DNA of 64,000 nucleotides from Mesonia sp. K7 (lineage in GTDB: Bacteria; Bacteroidota; Bacteroidia; Flavobacteriales; Flavobacteriaceae), in contig NZ_QKQV01000011.1 in assembly GCF_003233725.1 (NCBI RefSeq), positions 37,929 to 101,928 on the forward strand, given 5' to 3'. Of this stretch, positions 8,627 to 17,543 are shown in pieces (the stretch's first letter is position 1; every line of letters starts with the position of its first letter). The notes beneath the pieces were generated by a model that ran no database searches, was not told the origin of the DNA, and saw only the letters and a list, made by a program, of their open reading frames with translations. A program made the translations under genes and the position numbers.

Positions 8627-9169
8627 CTATACCGATTGCGAACTATTATGCTCTTGATTTTCTTCTATTCTCTGTTTTAATATTTTTCTAGCTCTAGCTA
8701 AGTTAGACTTTGAAGTTCCTATAGAGATTTTCATCATTTCTGAAATCTCTAGATGTGAAAAACCGTCTAATACATAGAGGGTAAAAACCATACGATACCT
8801 GTCGGGCAATTGCTGTATGATTTTTAAGAGAAACTGTAAACTAACATCACTTTCATTTATCACAATATTTTCTTCTTCTACAATTTCTTCGTTTATGATT
8901 TCAAAAACATGTTGCTTTCTATATTTTTGAAGCGATGTGTTAATGACAATCCGTTTCATCCAACCTTCAAAAGAACCTTTATGCTTGTACTGATTTATTT
9001 TTTTATATATTGTAATAAATGCGTCTTGTAGGTTGTCTTCTGCTTCTTCATAATTACGAGCATATTTTAAAGCAATAGAAAACAGTTTTTGGCTGTATAA
9101 ATGATAAAGTTTCTCTTGTGATACAAGATCATTTTTTTTACATTTTTCTATTAACTTTTTAAGACTCAA
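8627..9169 (-). CDS. ECF-type RNA polymerase sigma-70 factor
   Basis: A 180-residue sigma factor with region 2 (LFSIALKYARNYEEAEDNLQ, followed by GSFEGWMKRIVINTSLQKYR) and region 4 (LPDRYRMVFTLYVLDGFSHL, followed by EISEMMKISIGTSKSNLARA), the usual ECF layout with region 3 absent. It directs RNA polymerase to a specific promoter set. It lies between a lipoprotein gene and the membrane/barrel gene, which begins 3 bp after its stop, so the barrel protein is the obvious candidate for its regulator. The inducing signal is not evident. Confidence 0.93.
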   Translation of the reverse strand: MSLKKLIEKCKKNDLVSQEKLYHLYSQKLFSIALKYARNYEEAEDNLQDAFITIYKKINQYKHKGSFEGWMKRIVINTSLQKYRKQHVFEIINEEIVEEENIVINESDVSLQFLLKIIQQLPDRYRMVFTLYVLDGFSHLEISEMMKISIGTSKSNLARARKILKQRIEENQEHNSSQSV

Positions 9170-9183
9170 GTGTTTTTTTTGGT

Positions 9184-9597
9184 TTATTCAATCATCACAG
9201 GCACCTGTTTTGTAATGTATTGATTTTCATTATTTTCATTTGTACCAGTGTAAAAATTAAAGATGTAAAAATCACTACGTGTTGGAGTGAAGTCAAAACT
9301 TTCTTCTTTAATTTCTTCAATATTTTCACAGTCATCTCTTATCACACGACTATTAATTACTGCAAAATAGAGGTTGTTTTCATCTTTATTGTAATCAAAT
9401 CCGACAAAAGCTTGACAAGTAGAACTTCTTTGATAAGTTACCAAAATTTCAGCATTTTGATGGAGGTATAAGGTATCAGGTATATCAACGGTCACAGTAG
9501 GAACGATTTCATAGGTAAACTCATTATCTATACCATCATCTAATGAACAGCTAAAGAACATTGCCGCAATAAATCCAATTAACCATGCCTTTTTCAT
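9184..9597 (-). CDS. Lipoprotein of unknown function
   Basis: A 137-residue protein starting MKKAWLIGFIAAMFFSCS. The hydrophobic segment and the FFSCS lipobox place the lipidated Cys near residue 17. A Met 12 codons upstream would give a non-signal-like start, so 9597 is preferred. The mature part is acidic and has two Cys residues (STCQAF, RDDCEN) that could form a disulfide. It resembles small Flavobacteria lipoproteins with a beta-sandwich but no domain is recognised. It is first in a three-gene operon with the ECF sigma factor (14 bp gap) and the barrel protein, and might feed the same envelope signal. Confidence 0.7.
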   Translation of the reverse strand: MKKAWLIGFIAAMFFSCSLDDGIDNEFTYEIVPTVTVDIPDTLYLHQNAEILVTYQRSSTCQAFVGFDYNKDENNLYFAVINSRVIRDDCENIEEIKEESFDFTPTRSDFYIFNFYTGTNENNENQYITKQVPVMIE

Positions 9598-9648
9598 AAT
9601 TTGAGCCTTTTCTTTAGAAGATACAAAAAACACAAAAAGGTTGCGTAT

Positions 9649-9676
9649 AAAAAACCTCGTTTTGTAAAAACGAGGT
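9649..9676 (-). terminator. recA terminator
   Basis: A perfect 10-bp stem (acctcgtttt 9654-9663 with aaaacgaggt 9667-9676) and 3-base loop, 26 bp beyond the recA stop. On the minus strand the stem is followed by a run of T (9654-9649). It separates recA from the lipoprotein operon on the same strand. Confidence 0.8.
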
Positions 9677-9701
9677 CTTAAAAATCAAAGTAAATTTACT
9701 T

Positions 9702-10715
9702 TTAGCTTTTTGAAATTTTGATAGCCTCTACAATTTTAGTTTCGATTTCTTCCATCAGTTCCGGATTATCAAGTAGTAAGGTTTTTACGGCATCCCGACC
9801 TTGTCCTAATTTGGTATCTTCGTAACTAAACCAAGAACCGCTCTTTTTTACGATTTCGTAAGCAACCCCAATATCTATGATTTCACCAATTTTAGAAATT
9901 CCTTCACCGTACATAATATCAAATTCTGCAGTTTTGAAAGGTGGTGCCACTTTATTTTTAACCACTTTTACACGTGTTTTATTACCTACCACATCGCTAT
10001 TGCTATCTTTTATTTGTGTTGCTCTACGAATGTCTAGTCTTACGGAAGCATAAAACTTTAAAGCATTTCCTCCAGTAGTTGTTTCTGGGTTTCCGAACAT
10101 GACACCAATTTTCTCCCTCAATTGATTGATGAAAATAACCGTACAGTTGGTCTTGCTTATAGAAGCGGTAAGTTTTCGTAATGCTTGTGACATCAAACGT
10201 GCGTGAAGTCCCATTTTAGAGTCTCCCATTTCACCTTCAATTTCACTTTTTGGGGTTAATGCAGCAACCGAGTCAATTACAATAATATCGATTGCACCCG
10301 AACGAATTAAATTATCGGCAATTTCTAAAGCTTGTTCACCATGATCGGGTTGAGAAATGATAAGGTTCTCAATGTCAACACCTAGTTTTTCAGCATAAAA
10401 ACGATCAAAAGCGTGTTCTGCATCAATAAAAGCTGCAATGCCACCCTCTTTTTGTGCTTCTGCAATAGCGTGAAGGGTTAAAGTAGTTTTACCTGAAGAT
10501 TCTGGCCCGTAAATTTCAATGACACGACCTCTCGGATAACCGCCAACACCTAAAGCTAAATCTAACCCAAGCGAGCCTGTAGAAATGGCATCGACATCTT
10601 GCGTCGCTTGATCGCTCATTTTCATCACTGCACCTTTTCCGTAAGTTTTATCTAATTTATCTAAAGTAAGTTTTAAGGCTTTTAATTTGGCTTCTTTTTC
10701 GTTGTTTTTGCTCAT
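9702..10715 (-). CDS. recA: Recombinase RecA
   Basis: A 337-residue RecA. The start at [14 protein letters not shown] was chosen because the 32 codons upstream in frame do not resemble RecA. Walker A is GPESSGKT at residues 70-77; Walker B ([12 protein letters not shown]) and the KxRxxxxR-type DNA-binding loops ([19 protein letters not shown]) are present. It forms the nucleoprotein filament for homologous recombination and co-protease functions. No sequence resembling a Gram-negative or Gram-positive LexA box was found upstream. Confidence 0.98.
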   Translation of the reverse strand: MSKNNEKEAKLKALKLTLDKLDKTYGKGAVMKMSDQATQDVDAISTGSLGLDLALGVGGYPRGRVIEIYGPESSGKTTLTLHAIAEAQKEGGIAAFIDAEHAFDRFYAEKLGVDIENLIISQPDHGEQALEIADNLIRSGAIDIIVIDSVAALTPKSEIEGEMGDSKMGLHARLMSQALRKLTASISKTNCTVIFINQLREKIGVMFGNPETTTGGNALKFYASVRLDIRRATQIKDSNSDVVGNKTRVKVVKNKVAPPFKTAEFDIMYGEGISKIGEIIDIGVAYEIVKKSGSWFSYEDTKLGQGRDAVKTLLLDNPELMEEIETKIVEAIKISKS

Positions 10716-10892
10716 TATTTCTAGCTTTCTATATTTATATGAAGAGTGGTAAAAATACAATATGTTTTTATCTATTTCAATCTTCGACGCAACCTTTTTT
10801 ATTTTTTGCATCTACTAAGAAAGCAAAGTGAACATATTTTGAATGAAATATCTCAAAAGAAATATGATTTTTGATGTCAGCAACACATATAC

Positions 10893-10908
10893 CACACAAG
10901 CTTGTGTG
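10893..10908. repeat. 16-bp perfect palindrome between recA and trhO
   Basis: CACACAAGCTTGTGTG is a perfect inverted repeat with no spacer, inside the 358-bp gap between divergent recA and trhO. It lies 178 bp upstream of the recA start and 166 bp upstream of trhO. It could be an operator for a dimeric regulator; no regulator is identified. The rest of this gap holds the hairpin at 10991-11025, the trhO promoter element, and nothing else that I can support. Confidence 0.4.
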
Positions 10909-10990
10909 AGTATTTGTGGGGTTGATGGTGGTTAGCGTTATTAAAAAATTTTTAGGAATGATAAAAATTTAATCAATAACGAATTAGCCC

Positions 10991-11025
10991 AAAAAATACT
11001 TCTACTTACTAGGAGTATTTTTTTT
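10991..11025 (+). terminator. Bidirectional terminator-like hairpin without an obvious gene
   Basis: A 10-bp perfect stem AAAAAATACT/AGTATTTTTT (10991-11000 with 11014-11023), 13-base loop, and T-runs on both strands. Because recA and trhO diverge from this gap, no known transcript should end here. It may terminate an unannotated short RNA, or be part of the trhO leader control region, whose -7 element starts 3 bp after it. Confidence 0.4.
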
Positions 11026-11027
11026 AT

Positions 11028-11035
11028 TACCTTTG
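11028..11035 (+). promoter_or_regulatory. Putative trhO promoter (-7 element)
   Basis: TACCTTTG matches the Bacteroidota -7 consensus TAnnTTTG. It is 38 bp upstream of the trhO start codon, giving a leader of about 30 bases. No TTG is seen at the expected -33 position. Confidence 0.45.
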
Positions 11036-11073
11036 CGGTCAAACTTTTGTATAACTTAATAAATTAGTATAGC

Positions 11074-12126
11074 ATGCAACTGTACAATAAACTAAGTGCA
11101 CAAGAGAGAGCAGAATTATTAGAAAAAGCTGGCGAAGATCGCCTTACGCTCTCTTTTTACCAGTACGCCAAGATTGGCAATCCAGAACTTTTTAGAAATC
11201 ATTTGTTTGTTCATTGGGACGAAATGGGTGTTTTAGGGCGTATTTATGTTGCTCATGAAGGCATCAATGCACAACTTTCTATTCCAGCAAAAAACTTCGA
11301 AACCTTCAAAAGCTTCCTTGACGGAATTTATTTCTTGGAAGGCGTTCGCCTAAATATTGCTATCGAGCACGACACCAAATCTTTCTTAAAGTTAAAAGTA
11401 AAAGTAAGGGAAAAAATCGTTGCCGATGGTTTGAATGACGAAACTTTTGATGTTAGAAATATAGGGGTTCACGTAGACGCACAACGTTTTAATGAATTGT
11501 CGGAAGACCCAAATACCGTAATCGTTGATATGCGTAACCATTACGAAAGCGAAATAGGTCATTTTAAAGGAGCGGTGACACCAGATGTAGATACGTTTAG
11601 AGATTCTCTAGATATTATTGAACAAGACTTAAAAGAACATAAAGAAGATAAAAACCTGGTCATGTATTGTACGGGTGGAATTCGTTGTGAAAAAGCCAGT
11701 GCTTACTACAAGCACAAAGGTTTTAAAAATGTATATCAGCTTGAGGGCGGAATTATAGAATATGCCAGACAAGTAAAAAACCAAGGTATAGAAAATAGAT
11801 TTATAGGTAAAAACTTTGTGTTTGACCATCGCCGTTCAGAACGAATCTCTGAAGATGTGATTGCACAATGTCACCAATGTGGCGAAGCTTGTGATACCCA
11901 TGTAAATTGTGAGAACGAAGCTTGCCATTTGCTGTTTATACAATGTGAAAAATGTGCTCAAAAAATGGATAATTGCTGTTCTGATGAGTGTAAAGAAGTG
12001 AATGCTTTACCTTACGAAGAACAAAAAGCATTGCGTAAAGGCAAACACAACAGCAACAAAATCTTTAAAAAAGGAAGGTCGGAAGTGCTCACTTATAAAA
12101 AAGGCGTGAGTGTAGTTAGTTCATAA
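11074..12126 (+). CDS. trhO: tRNA uridine(34) hydroxylase, rhodanese family (TrhO)
   Basis: A 350-residue TrhO/YceA protein. It has an N-terminal acylphosphatase/ferredoxin-like domain (residues 1-125), a rhodanese domain with active-site loop C199-TGGI-R204 in MYCTGGIRCEKA, and a Cys-rich C-terminal segment (CHQCGEACDTHVNC and later CEKC, CCSDEC) expected to bind metal. TrhO hydroxylates U34 of certain tRNAs on the way to (c)mo5U in E. coli-type bacteria. It is monocistronic: a terminator hairpin follows. Confidence 0.94.
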   Translation: MQLYNKLSAQERAELLEKAGEDRLTLSFYQYAKIGNPELFRNHLFVHWDEMGVLGRIYVAHEGINAQLSIPAKNFETFKSFLDGIYFLEGVRLNIAIEHDTKSFLKLKVKVREKIVADGLNDETFDVRNIGVHVDAQRFNELSEDPNTVIVDMRNHYESEIGHFKGAVTPDVDTFRDSLDIIEQDLKEHKEDKNLVMYCTGGIRCEKASAYYKHKGFKNVYQLEGGIIEYARQVKNQGIENRFIGKNFVFDHRRSERISEDVIAQCHQCGEACDTHVNCENEACHLLFIQCEKCAQKMDNCCSDECKEVNALPYEEQKALRKGKHNSNKIFKKGRSEVLTYKKGVSVVSS

Positions 12127-12140
12127 GCTTTCGCGAAAGC
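12127..12140. repeat. 14-bp perfect palindrome GCTTTCGCGAAAGC
   Basis: A perfect palindrome 1 bp after the trhO stop codon. Its GC-rich centre stands out in AT-rich DNA. It may be a short interspersed palindrome or a protein-binding site; no other perfect copy was noticed in this window, though partial matches (CTTTCGCG) occur, for example near 36245. Confidence 0.4.
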
Positions 12141-12149
12141 AAAAACAAG

Positions 12150-12187
12150 CCTCAATAACTTTTTTGTGATTGAGGTTTTCTTTTTTA
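12150..12187 (+). terminator. trhO terminator
   Basis: A 7-bp stem CCTCAAT/ATTGAGG (12150-12156 with 12169-12175) with a 12-base loop, followed by a strong T-rich tail starting at 12176. It ends the trhO transcript. Confidence 0.7.
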
Positions 12188-12221
12188 TGTTTAACAACAC
12201 ATTGATTTACAATTAAATAGG

Positions 12222-12524
12222 ATGAGTCTAAGTAAAATAAATTACAAGCTTATTTCAGGAATTATCCTATTTACAATTCCGTTAGCTCTCATGCTTTTTT
12301 GGATTAAAACTTTTAACAGCAGTGATTCATTTACTGTTGCAAAAAATGCTTACGCAGACGTTATTCCAGCTTTTTTAGCAAATGCATGGATGAACATATT
12401 ATTGCTTTTGGTTTCAATAATTTTATTTGTTAAAAGCTTAAATTCTTCAAATAAAATTATAGTTTCAATTCTCATCTGTCTTGCAAGTTTACTCTTATTG
12501 TGGCAGTTTTGGTCACTAATGTAA
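12222..12524 (+). CDS. Small three-helix membrane protein, unknown
   Basis: A 100-residue hydrophobic protein with three likely transmembrane helices (residues about 10-28, 50-69 and 77-97), separated by a polar loop with SSDSFTVAKNAYAD and a short SLNSSNK turn. No known family is recognised. It sits alone between the trhO terminator and psp1. The 283 bp after it up to psp1 hold no gene or regulatory element I can support. Coding status is supported by length, start and topology only. Confidence 0.6.
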   Translation: MSLSKINYKLISGIILFTIPLALMLFWIKTFNSSDSFTVAKNAYADVIPAFLANAWMNILLLLVSIILFVKSLNSSNKIIVSILICLASLLLLWQFWSLM

Positions 12525-12807
12525 TTTTTCTTTTTCATCATTACGTACGTGCATGGTGACAGCCAAAGCTTTATGTAGAATTCTATTTTTTATAATTTAC
12601 AAATCAGGATGAGAACCTAAAATAACTTCAGATTGATAAATCTCACTTCAAAGCAATAATTCTCATGATTTGCTCTGCGAAAAAATCCACTTTAAGTGAA
12701 ATTTTATAAGTAGCGTTTAAAATATTGGTATATTTACCCTAAAATAAAATAATTATCATCAATATGCAGTTTTAAAAGTAAACTGACATATTTCAATATA
12801 TAAAATT

Positions 12808-13998
12808 ATGGCGTGTGCAAGTTGCTCGACCGGCAAAGACGGTCAGCCGAAAGGATGTAAAAATAACGGCACTTGCGGAACAGATAGTTGTAATAAACTT
12901 ACAGTTTTTAATTGGCTCTCTAATATGGAGCTTCCGCAGGAGCAAGAAGAATATAAAATAGTAGAAGTCCGTTTTAAAAACGGAAGAAAACACTATTACA
13001 GAAATACAGAAAATTTATCACTTAGTATAGGAGACATTGTTGCTGTCGAGGCTTCACCTGGTCACGATGTTGGTGTGATAACCCTTACAGGAGAACTGGT
13101 TAGAGTTCAGCTAAAGAAGAAAAAAATTAGTGAAAAATCTAACGAGATCTACAAAATTTACCGCAAAGCTTCACAACGAGATATAGACGTTTGGCAAGAA
13201 GTAAGAGACAAAGAAGAAAAAGTAAAAGTAAGAGCCAGACAAATTGCGATTAGACTTCAATTGCAAATGAAAATAAGTGATATCGAATATCAAGGCGATG
13301 GCTCGAAAGCTACTTTTTATTACACCGCAGAAGAACGAGTAGATTTTAGACAACTCATCAAAGAATATGCACAAGAGTTTAAGGTACGTATCGAGATGAA
13401 ACAAGTTGGTTTTAGGCAAGAGGCAGCTCGCTTAGGCGGAATTGGTTCTTGTGGTAGAGAATTGTGCTGCTCGACTTGGCTTACCGATTTTAGATCGGTT
13501 TCTACATCGGCAGCAAGGTATCAGCAATTGTCGCTCAATCCTCAAAAACTAGCGGGACAATGTGGTAAACTCAAGTGTTGTCTCAATTATGAGTTAGATT
13601 CCTATTTAGACGCCTTAAAAGATTTTCCGAAGCAAGATGTAAAGCTAAAAACCAAAAAAGGAACAGCCGTTTGTCAGAAAATAGATATTTTTAAAGGGTT
13701 GATGTGGTATGCTTATGAAGGCGAATGGATGAATTGGCACCAGCTTACCACCGAGCAGGTAAAAGACATCATTAAAGAATCCGAAAAAAACAATACCGTA
13801 GCGAGTTTGGAAGAATTTGTTTTTGAGGATATCAACACCAGCAATAAAAACAATTTTAGTGATGTTGTCGGTCAAGATAGCTTAACCCGATTTGACCAAC
13901 CGAAAAGTAAAAAGCGCAGAAAAAATAAGCGTAGAAATAAAAAACATAGAAATAACAAACCACAGTCAAAATCACAAAAGCCAACCAAAAACAATTAA
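12808..13998 (+). CDS. PSP1 domain protein (RicT/YaaT-like)
   Basis: A 396-residue protein with an N-terminal Cys cluster (CASCSTGKDGQPKGC...CGTDSC), a central PSP1 domain, and a conserved Cys motif GSCGRELCCS followed by GQCGKLKCCLNYE. The tail from about residue 365 is extremely basic (KKRRKNKRRNKKHRNNK), suggesting RNA or membrane binding. In Bacillus the homologue RicT is part of an Fe-S-containing complex affecting RNA processing; here the function is not established. The setting psp1-gldH-PBP1A is common in Flavobacteria, linking it loosely to envelope functions. The gldH start is 14 bp past its stop. Confidence 0.88.
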   Translation: MACASCSTGKDGQPKGCKNNGTCGTDSCNKLTVFNWLSNMELPQEQEEYKIVEVRFKNGRKHYYRNTENLSLSIGDIVAVEASPGHDVGVITLTGELVRVQLKKKKISEKSNEIYKIYRKASQRDIDVWQEVRDKEEKVKVRARQIAIRLQLQMKISDIEYQGDGSKATFYYTAEERVDFRQLIKEYAQEFKVRIEMKQVGFRQEAARLGGIGSCGRELCCSTWLTDFRSVSTSAARYQQLSLNPQKLAGQCGKLKCCLNYELDSYLDALKDFPKQDVKLKTKKGTAVCQKIDIFKGLMWYAYEGEWMNWHQLTTEQVKDIIKESEKNNTVASLEEFVFEDINTSNKNNFSDVVGQDSLTRFDQPKSKKRRKNKRRNKKHRNNKPQSKSQKPTKNN

Positions 13999-14011
13999 TT
14001 TTTTGAAAGAA

Positions 14012-14500
14012 ATGAAACAAAAACTCTTCATTTTTTCTATTTTGGGACTTATATTTTGCAGTTGTAGCAACAACCAAGTACAAGATCAGTATAAGGTGAT
14101 GCCCAACAAACAGTGGCATAAAGACTCGATTGTTAGTTTTAAAATTAACGAAGTTGACAGTATCTCTAAATATAATCTCTTTCTGAATATAAGAAATACG
14201 ACCGATTATGAGTTTAGTAATATATACCTTATTTCGAGCATCAATTTTCCCAACGGAAAAGTGGTGACCGATACCTTAGAATATGAGATGGCAAATTCAG
14301 ACGGAAGTTTTATAGGAAAAGAATTTGGTGGTGTAATAGAGAATAAACTGTGGTATAAAGAAAACGTTCAATTTACAGAAGAGGGCGATTATGTGCTAGA
14401 ACTTAAGCAAGCTGTTCGCGAAAACGGAGCTATAGACGGGCTAAATACCCTTAACGGAATACAAGAAATAGGTTTTAGAATAGAAAAAGTAAATCCATAA
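14012..14500 (+). CDS. gldH: Gliding motility lipoprotein GldH
   Basis: A 162-residue lipoprotein starting MKQKLFIFSILGLIFCSCSN, with the lipidated Cys in the FCSCS lipobox near residue 16. The start at 14012 gives a proper signal peptide; the frame is open further upstream inside psp1. Length, the lipobox and the body (VMPNKQWHKDSIVSF, then VENKLWYKEN-like segments) match GldH, a lipoprotein needed for gliding and stability of GldJ in Flavobacterium johnsoniae. Position between psp1 and PBP1A is the conserved one. It indicates gliding and type IX secretion components elsewhere in the genome. Confidence 0.88.
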   Translation: MKQKLFIFSILGLIFCSCSNNQVQDQYKVMPNKQWHKDSIVSFKINEVDSISKYNLFLNIRNTTDYEFSNIYLISSINFPNGKVVTDTLEYEMANSDGSFIGKEFGGVIENKLWYKENVQFTEEGDYVLELKQAVRENGAIDGLNTLNGIQEIGFRIEKVNP

Positions 14501-14504
14501 CAAT

Positions 14505-16826
14505 ATGGCTAAAACACAAAACAAAAAAAACACATCAGAAACTTCAAATAGGAAGTATATTCTTTGGTTTTGGAAGATTTTCGGAATCGGATTGTTACTT
14601 ATCGTCTTCATGTTTTTGCTGGCTGGTTGGGGCGCATTTGGCGAAATGCCAACCTTTGAAGAGTTGGAAAACCCAGAAACCAATCTCGCTACAGAAGTGA
14701 TTTCTTCAGACGGAGAGACCTTAGGAAAATATTACAACGAAAATAGAACTCCTGTAAGATTTGAAGATTTACCACAACATTTGGTTGATGCTTTAGTAGC
14801 GGTAGAAGATGTGAGGTATTATAAGCATTCAGGAGTAGATGCCCGTGGAACCATTCGTGCCGTTGCTTTTATGGGCACAAAAGGTGGCGCAAGTACACTT
14901 TCTCAACAACTTGCAAAACAATTATTTCATGGCGAGGGTTCAAAAAACATTCTACAAAGGGTGATTCAAAAAATGAAAGAATGGGTCATTGCCACACGAT
15001 TAGAACGCCAATACACAAAGAATGAAATACTGGTGATGTATTTCAACATCTATGATTTTAATAACAATGCGGTAGGGGTAAGATCGGCGTCTAGAATTTA
15101 TTTCGGTAAAGAACCAAAAGAACTAAAAATAGAAGAAGCCGCTGTTTTAGCTGGAATGTTTAAGAACTCATCTTTGTATAACCCTAGAAGAAACCCAGAA
15201 GGAGTTACCAACAGAAGAAACCTTGTCTTAACGCAAATGGAAAAGGCAGATTTTATCACTGAAGCAGAAAAAGATTCACTTCAAGCCTTGCCCTTAAAGA
15301 TAGATTACCATCCTGAGAGTCATCAATCGGGCATTGCCACTTATTTTAGAGCTTATTTGCAAGGATTTTTAAAAGATTGGGCAAAAGAAAACCCGAAAGA
15401 AGACGGAGAAGAGTATAACATTTACCGTGACGGTTTAAAAGTTTACACCACTATCGATTCTAAAATGCAACAATATGCTGAGGAAGCGGTAGAAGCACAT
15501 ATGAAAAACCTGCAAGCCGCTTTTGATAAACAAAATAAGAAAAATAAAACGGCTCCTTTTAGAAAAATATCACAAGAGGAGATCGATAGAATCATCAACC
15601 GAGCTATTAAAAATAGTGATAGGTATCGAAAAATGAAGGCTAAAGGAATTGATGAAGAAAAGATTTTAGCTTCTTTTGATAAAAAAACCGAGATGTCTGT
15701 TTTTACTTGGGAAAACAAAGAACGTTATAAAGATACAATCATGACACCAAGAGATTCTATCTATTATTACAAGTCTTTTTTAAATACTGGAATGATGTCT
15801 ATGGTACCACAAACAGGTGAGATAAAAGCTTGGGTTGGAGGAATTGACTTTAAATACTTTAAATACGAACATGTACAACAGGCCAAACGTCAAGTTGGTT
15901 CGACATTTAAGCCTTTTGTTTATGCTACCGCGATTGATCAGTTGCATTTATCACCTTGCTATAAATTATCAAATACACCGCATACGATTCCTGCAGGTAA
16001 ACATGGGGTGACCAATGACTGGACTCCTAAAAATTCTGGAGGTCAATACGGCGGAATGGTGACTTTAAAACACGCCTTGGCCAATTCATACAATACAGTA
16101 ACTTCAAGATTAATTGATAAAACAGGCCCAAAGCCGGTAATAGACTTACTAGAAAAATTGCATGTTGACACCGAAAATATAGACCCTGTTGCTGCCATTG
16201 CTTTGGGTTCAGTAGATATTAGTGTATACGACATGGTTTCTGCATACAGTACCTTTGCCAATAAAGGAGTATATGTAAAACCAGTGATTGTTACCCGTAT
16301 TGAAGACAAAAACGGAACGTTGTTGTATCAAAATGTTCCAGAGAGCAAAGATGTAATTAGTGAGGAGACAGCCTATGTTACCATTAGTTTAATGGAAGGG
16401 GTTACTCAAAGTGGTTCAGGACAACGTCTAAAAACCACTTGGTCACCAGGATACTATAAAAATTTAGTTACGGGCCATCCTTACGGTTTTACCAATGCAA
16501 TTGCCGGAAAAACCGGAACCACTCAAAATCAAAGTGACGGTTGGTTTATGGGAATTGTACCTAATTTGACCACTGGAGTTTGGGTTGGTGCAGAAGATAG
16601 GTCGGTTCATTTTCCAGGGATCACTTACGGTCAAGGAGCCACGATGGCTTTGCCTATTTGGGGAACTTACATGAAAAAAGTCTATGCCGATGGTGACTTA
16701 GATGTTTCAAAAGAAAATTTTGAAAGACCAGAAGAACTCAGCATCATTGTAAATTGTGAGGAGTATGAAGCTACCGAAGGCGAAGGCGGAGAAGACAGTC
16801 AAATTTCAGAAGAAATAGAATTATAA
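14505..16826 (+). CDS. mrcA: Penicillin-binding protein 1A (transglycosylase/transpeptidase)
   Basis: A 773-residue bifunctional peptidoglycan synthase. After a short cytoplasmic tail and one transmembrane helix (about residues 25-48) comes a GT51 glycosyltransferase domain (VAVEDVRYYKHSGVD, GGASTLSQQLAKQLF) and a transpeptidase domain with the catalytic S466-TFK, an SYN motif (ANSYNTV) and KTGTT near residue 669. The C-terminus is acidic. It starts 4 bp after gldH, so the two are very likely cotranscribed. It polymerises and cross-links peptidoglycan on the periplasmic face. Confidence 0.95.
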   Translation: MAKTQNKKNTSETSNRKYILWFWKIFGIGLLLIVFMFLLAGWGAFGEMPTFEELENPETNLATEVISSDGETLGKYYNENRTPVRFEDLPQHLVDALVAVEDVRYYKHSGVDARGTIRAVAFMGTKGGASTLSQQLAKQLFHGEGSKNILQRVIQKMKEWVIATRLERQYTKNEILVMYFNIYDFNNNAVGVRSASRIYFGKEPKELKIEEAAVLAGMFKNSSLYNPRRNPEGVTNRRNLVLTQMEKADFITEAEKDSLQALPLKIDYHPESHQSGIATYFRAYLQGFLKDWAKENPKEDGEEYNIYRDGLKVYTTIDSKMQQYAEEAVEAHMKNLQAAFDKQNKKNKTAPFRKISQEEIDRIINRAIKNSDRYRKMKAKGIDEEKILASFDKKTEMSVFTWENKERYKDTIMTPRDSIYYYKSFLNTGMMSMVPQTGEIKAWVGGIDFKYFKYEHVQQAKRQVGSTFKPFVYATAIDQLHLSPCYKLSNTPHTIPAGKHGVTNDWTPKNSGGQYGGMVTLKHALANSYNTVTSRLIDKTGPKPVIDLLEKLHVDTENIDPVAAIALGSVDISVYDMVSAYSTFANKGVYVKPVIVTRIEDKNGTLLYQNVPESKDVISEETAYVTISLMEGVTQSGSGQRLKTTWSPGYYKNLVTGHPYGFTNAIAGKTGTTQNQSDGWFMGIVPNLTTGVWVGAEDRSVHFPGITYGQGATMALPIWGTYMKKVYADGDLDVSKENFERPEELSIIVNCEEYEATEGEGGEDSQISEEIEL

Positions 16827-16838
16827 AATCAACTAAAA

Positions 16839-17540
16839 ATGATTAATAAAAAAGTAAATGATGTAGCAGAAGCTCTGCAAGGTGTTGAAGACGGAATGAC
16901 TTTTATGCTTGGCGGATTTGGACTTTGCGGAATTCCCGAAAATGCCATTTCGGAACTGGTCAAGAAAAATATCAAAGATATTACTTGTATTTCTAACAAT
17001 GCCGGTGTCGATGATTTCGGATTGGGACTATTATTGCATAAGAAACAAATCAAAAAAATGATTTCGTCTTATGTGGGTGAAAATGCAGAATTCGAAAGAC
17101 AAATGCTTAGCGGTGAGCTGGAAGTAGAACTAACACCTCAAGGAACTTTAGCGGCAAAATGCCAAGCGGCACAACAAGGCTACCCAGCGATTTATACGCC
17201 AGCTGGTTTTGGTACCGAAGTAGCCGAAGGTAAAGAAACACGAGAATTTGATGGTAAAATGTATGTATTGGAAAAAGCTTTTAAAGCTGATTTTTCTTTC
17301 GTAAAAGCCTGGAAAGGTGACGAGGCAGGAAACCTTATTTTTAAAGGAACGGCACGTAATTTTAATCCTTGTATGTGCGGATCAGCAAAAATTACTGTAG
17401 CTGAAGTTGAAGAGTTGGTTCCAGCAGGAGAATTAGACCCCAATCAAGTGCATATACCCGGAATTTTTGTGCAGCGCATCTTCCAGGGAAAAGATTATGA
17501 AAAAAGAATAGAGCAGAGAACAGTTCGACCAAAAAAATAA
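16839..17540 (+). CDS. scoA: 3-oxoacid CoA-transferase, subunit A
   Basis: A 233-residue family I CoA-transferase A subunit (FMLGGFGLCGIPENAI, CISNNAGVDDFGLG, AWKGDEAGNLIFKGTARNFN). With subunit B it moves CoA from succinyl-CoA to acetoacetate or a similar 3-oxoacid, for ketone-body or branched-chain/ketogenic amino-acid catabolism. It starts 12 bp after the PBP1A gene and 3 bp precede scoB, so it may share the upstream operon. Substrate is by family inference. Confidence 0.93.
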   Translation: MINKKVNDVAEALQGVEDGMTFMLGGFGLCGIPENAISELVKKNIKDITCISNNAGVDDFGLGLLLHKKQIKKMISSYVGENAEFERQMLSGELEVELTPQGTLAAKCQAAQQGYPAIYTPAGFGTEVAEGKETREFDGKMYVLEKAFKADFSFVKAWKGDEAGNLIFKGTARNFNPCMCGSAKITVAEVEELVPAGELDPNQVHIPGIFVQRIFQGKDYEKRIEQRTVRPKK

Positions 17541-17543
17541 ACT

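Noticed and set aside
10716..10811. N-terminal extension of RecA by 32 codons
   Set aside because: The extension does not resemble RecA, while [14 protein letters not shown] gives the normal length and alignment.
12525..12807. Intergenic region before psp1
   Set aside because: Examined for genes, hairpins and promoters; nothing could be supported.
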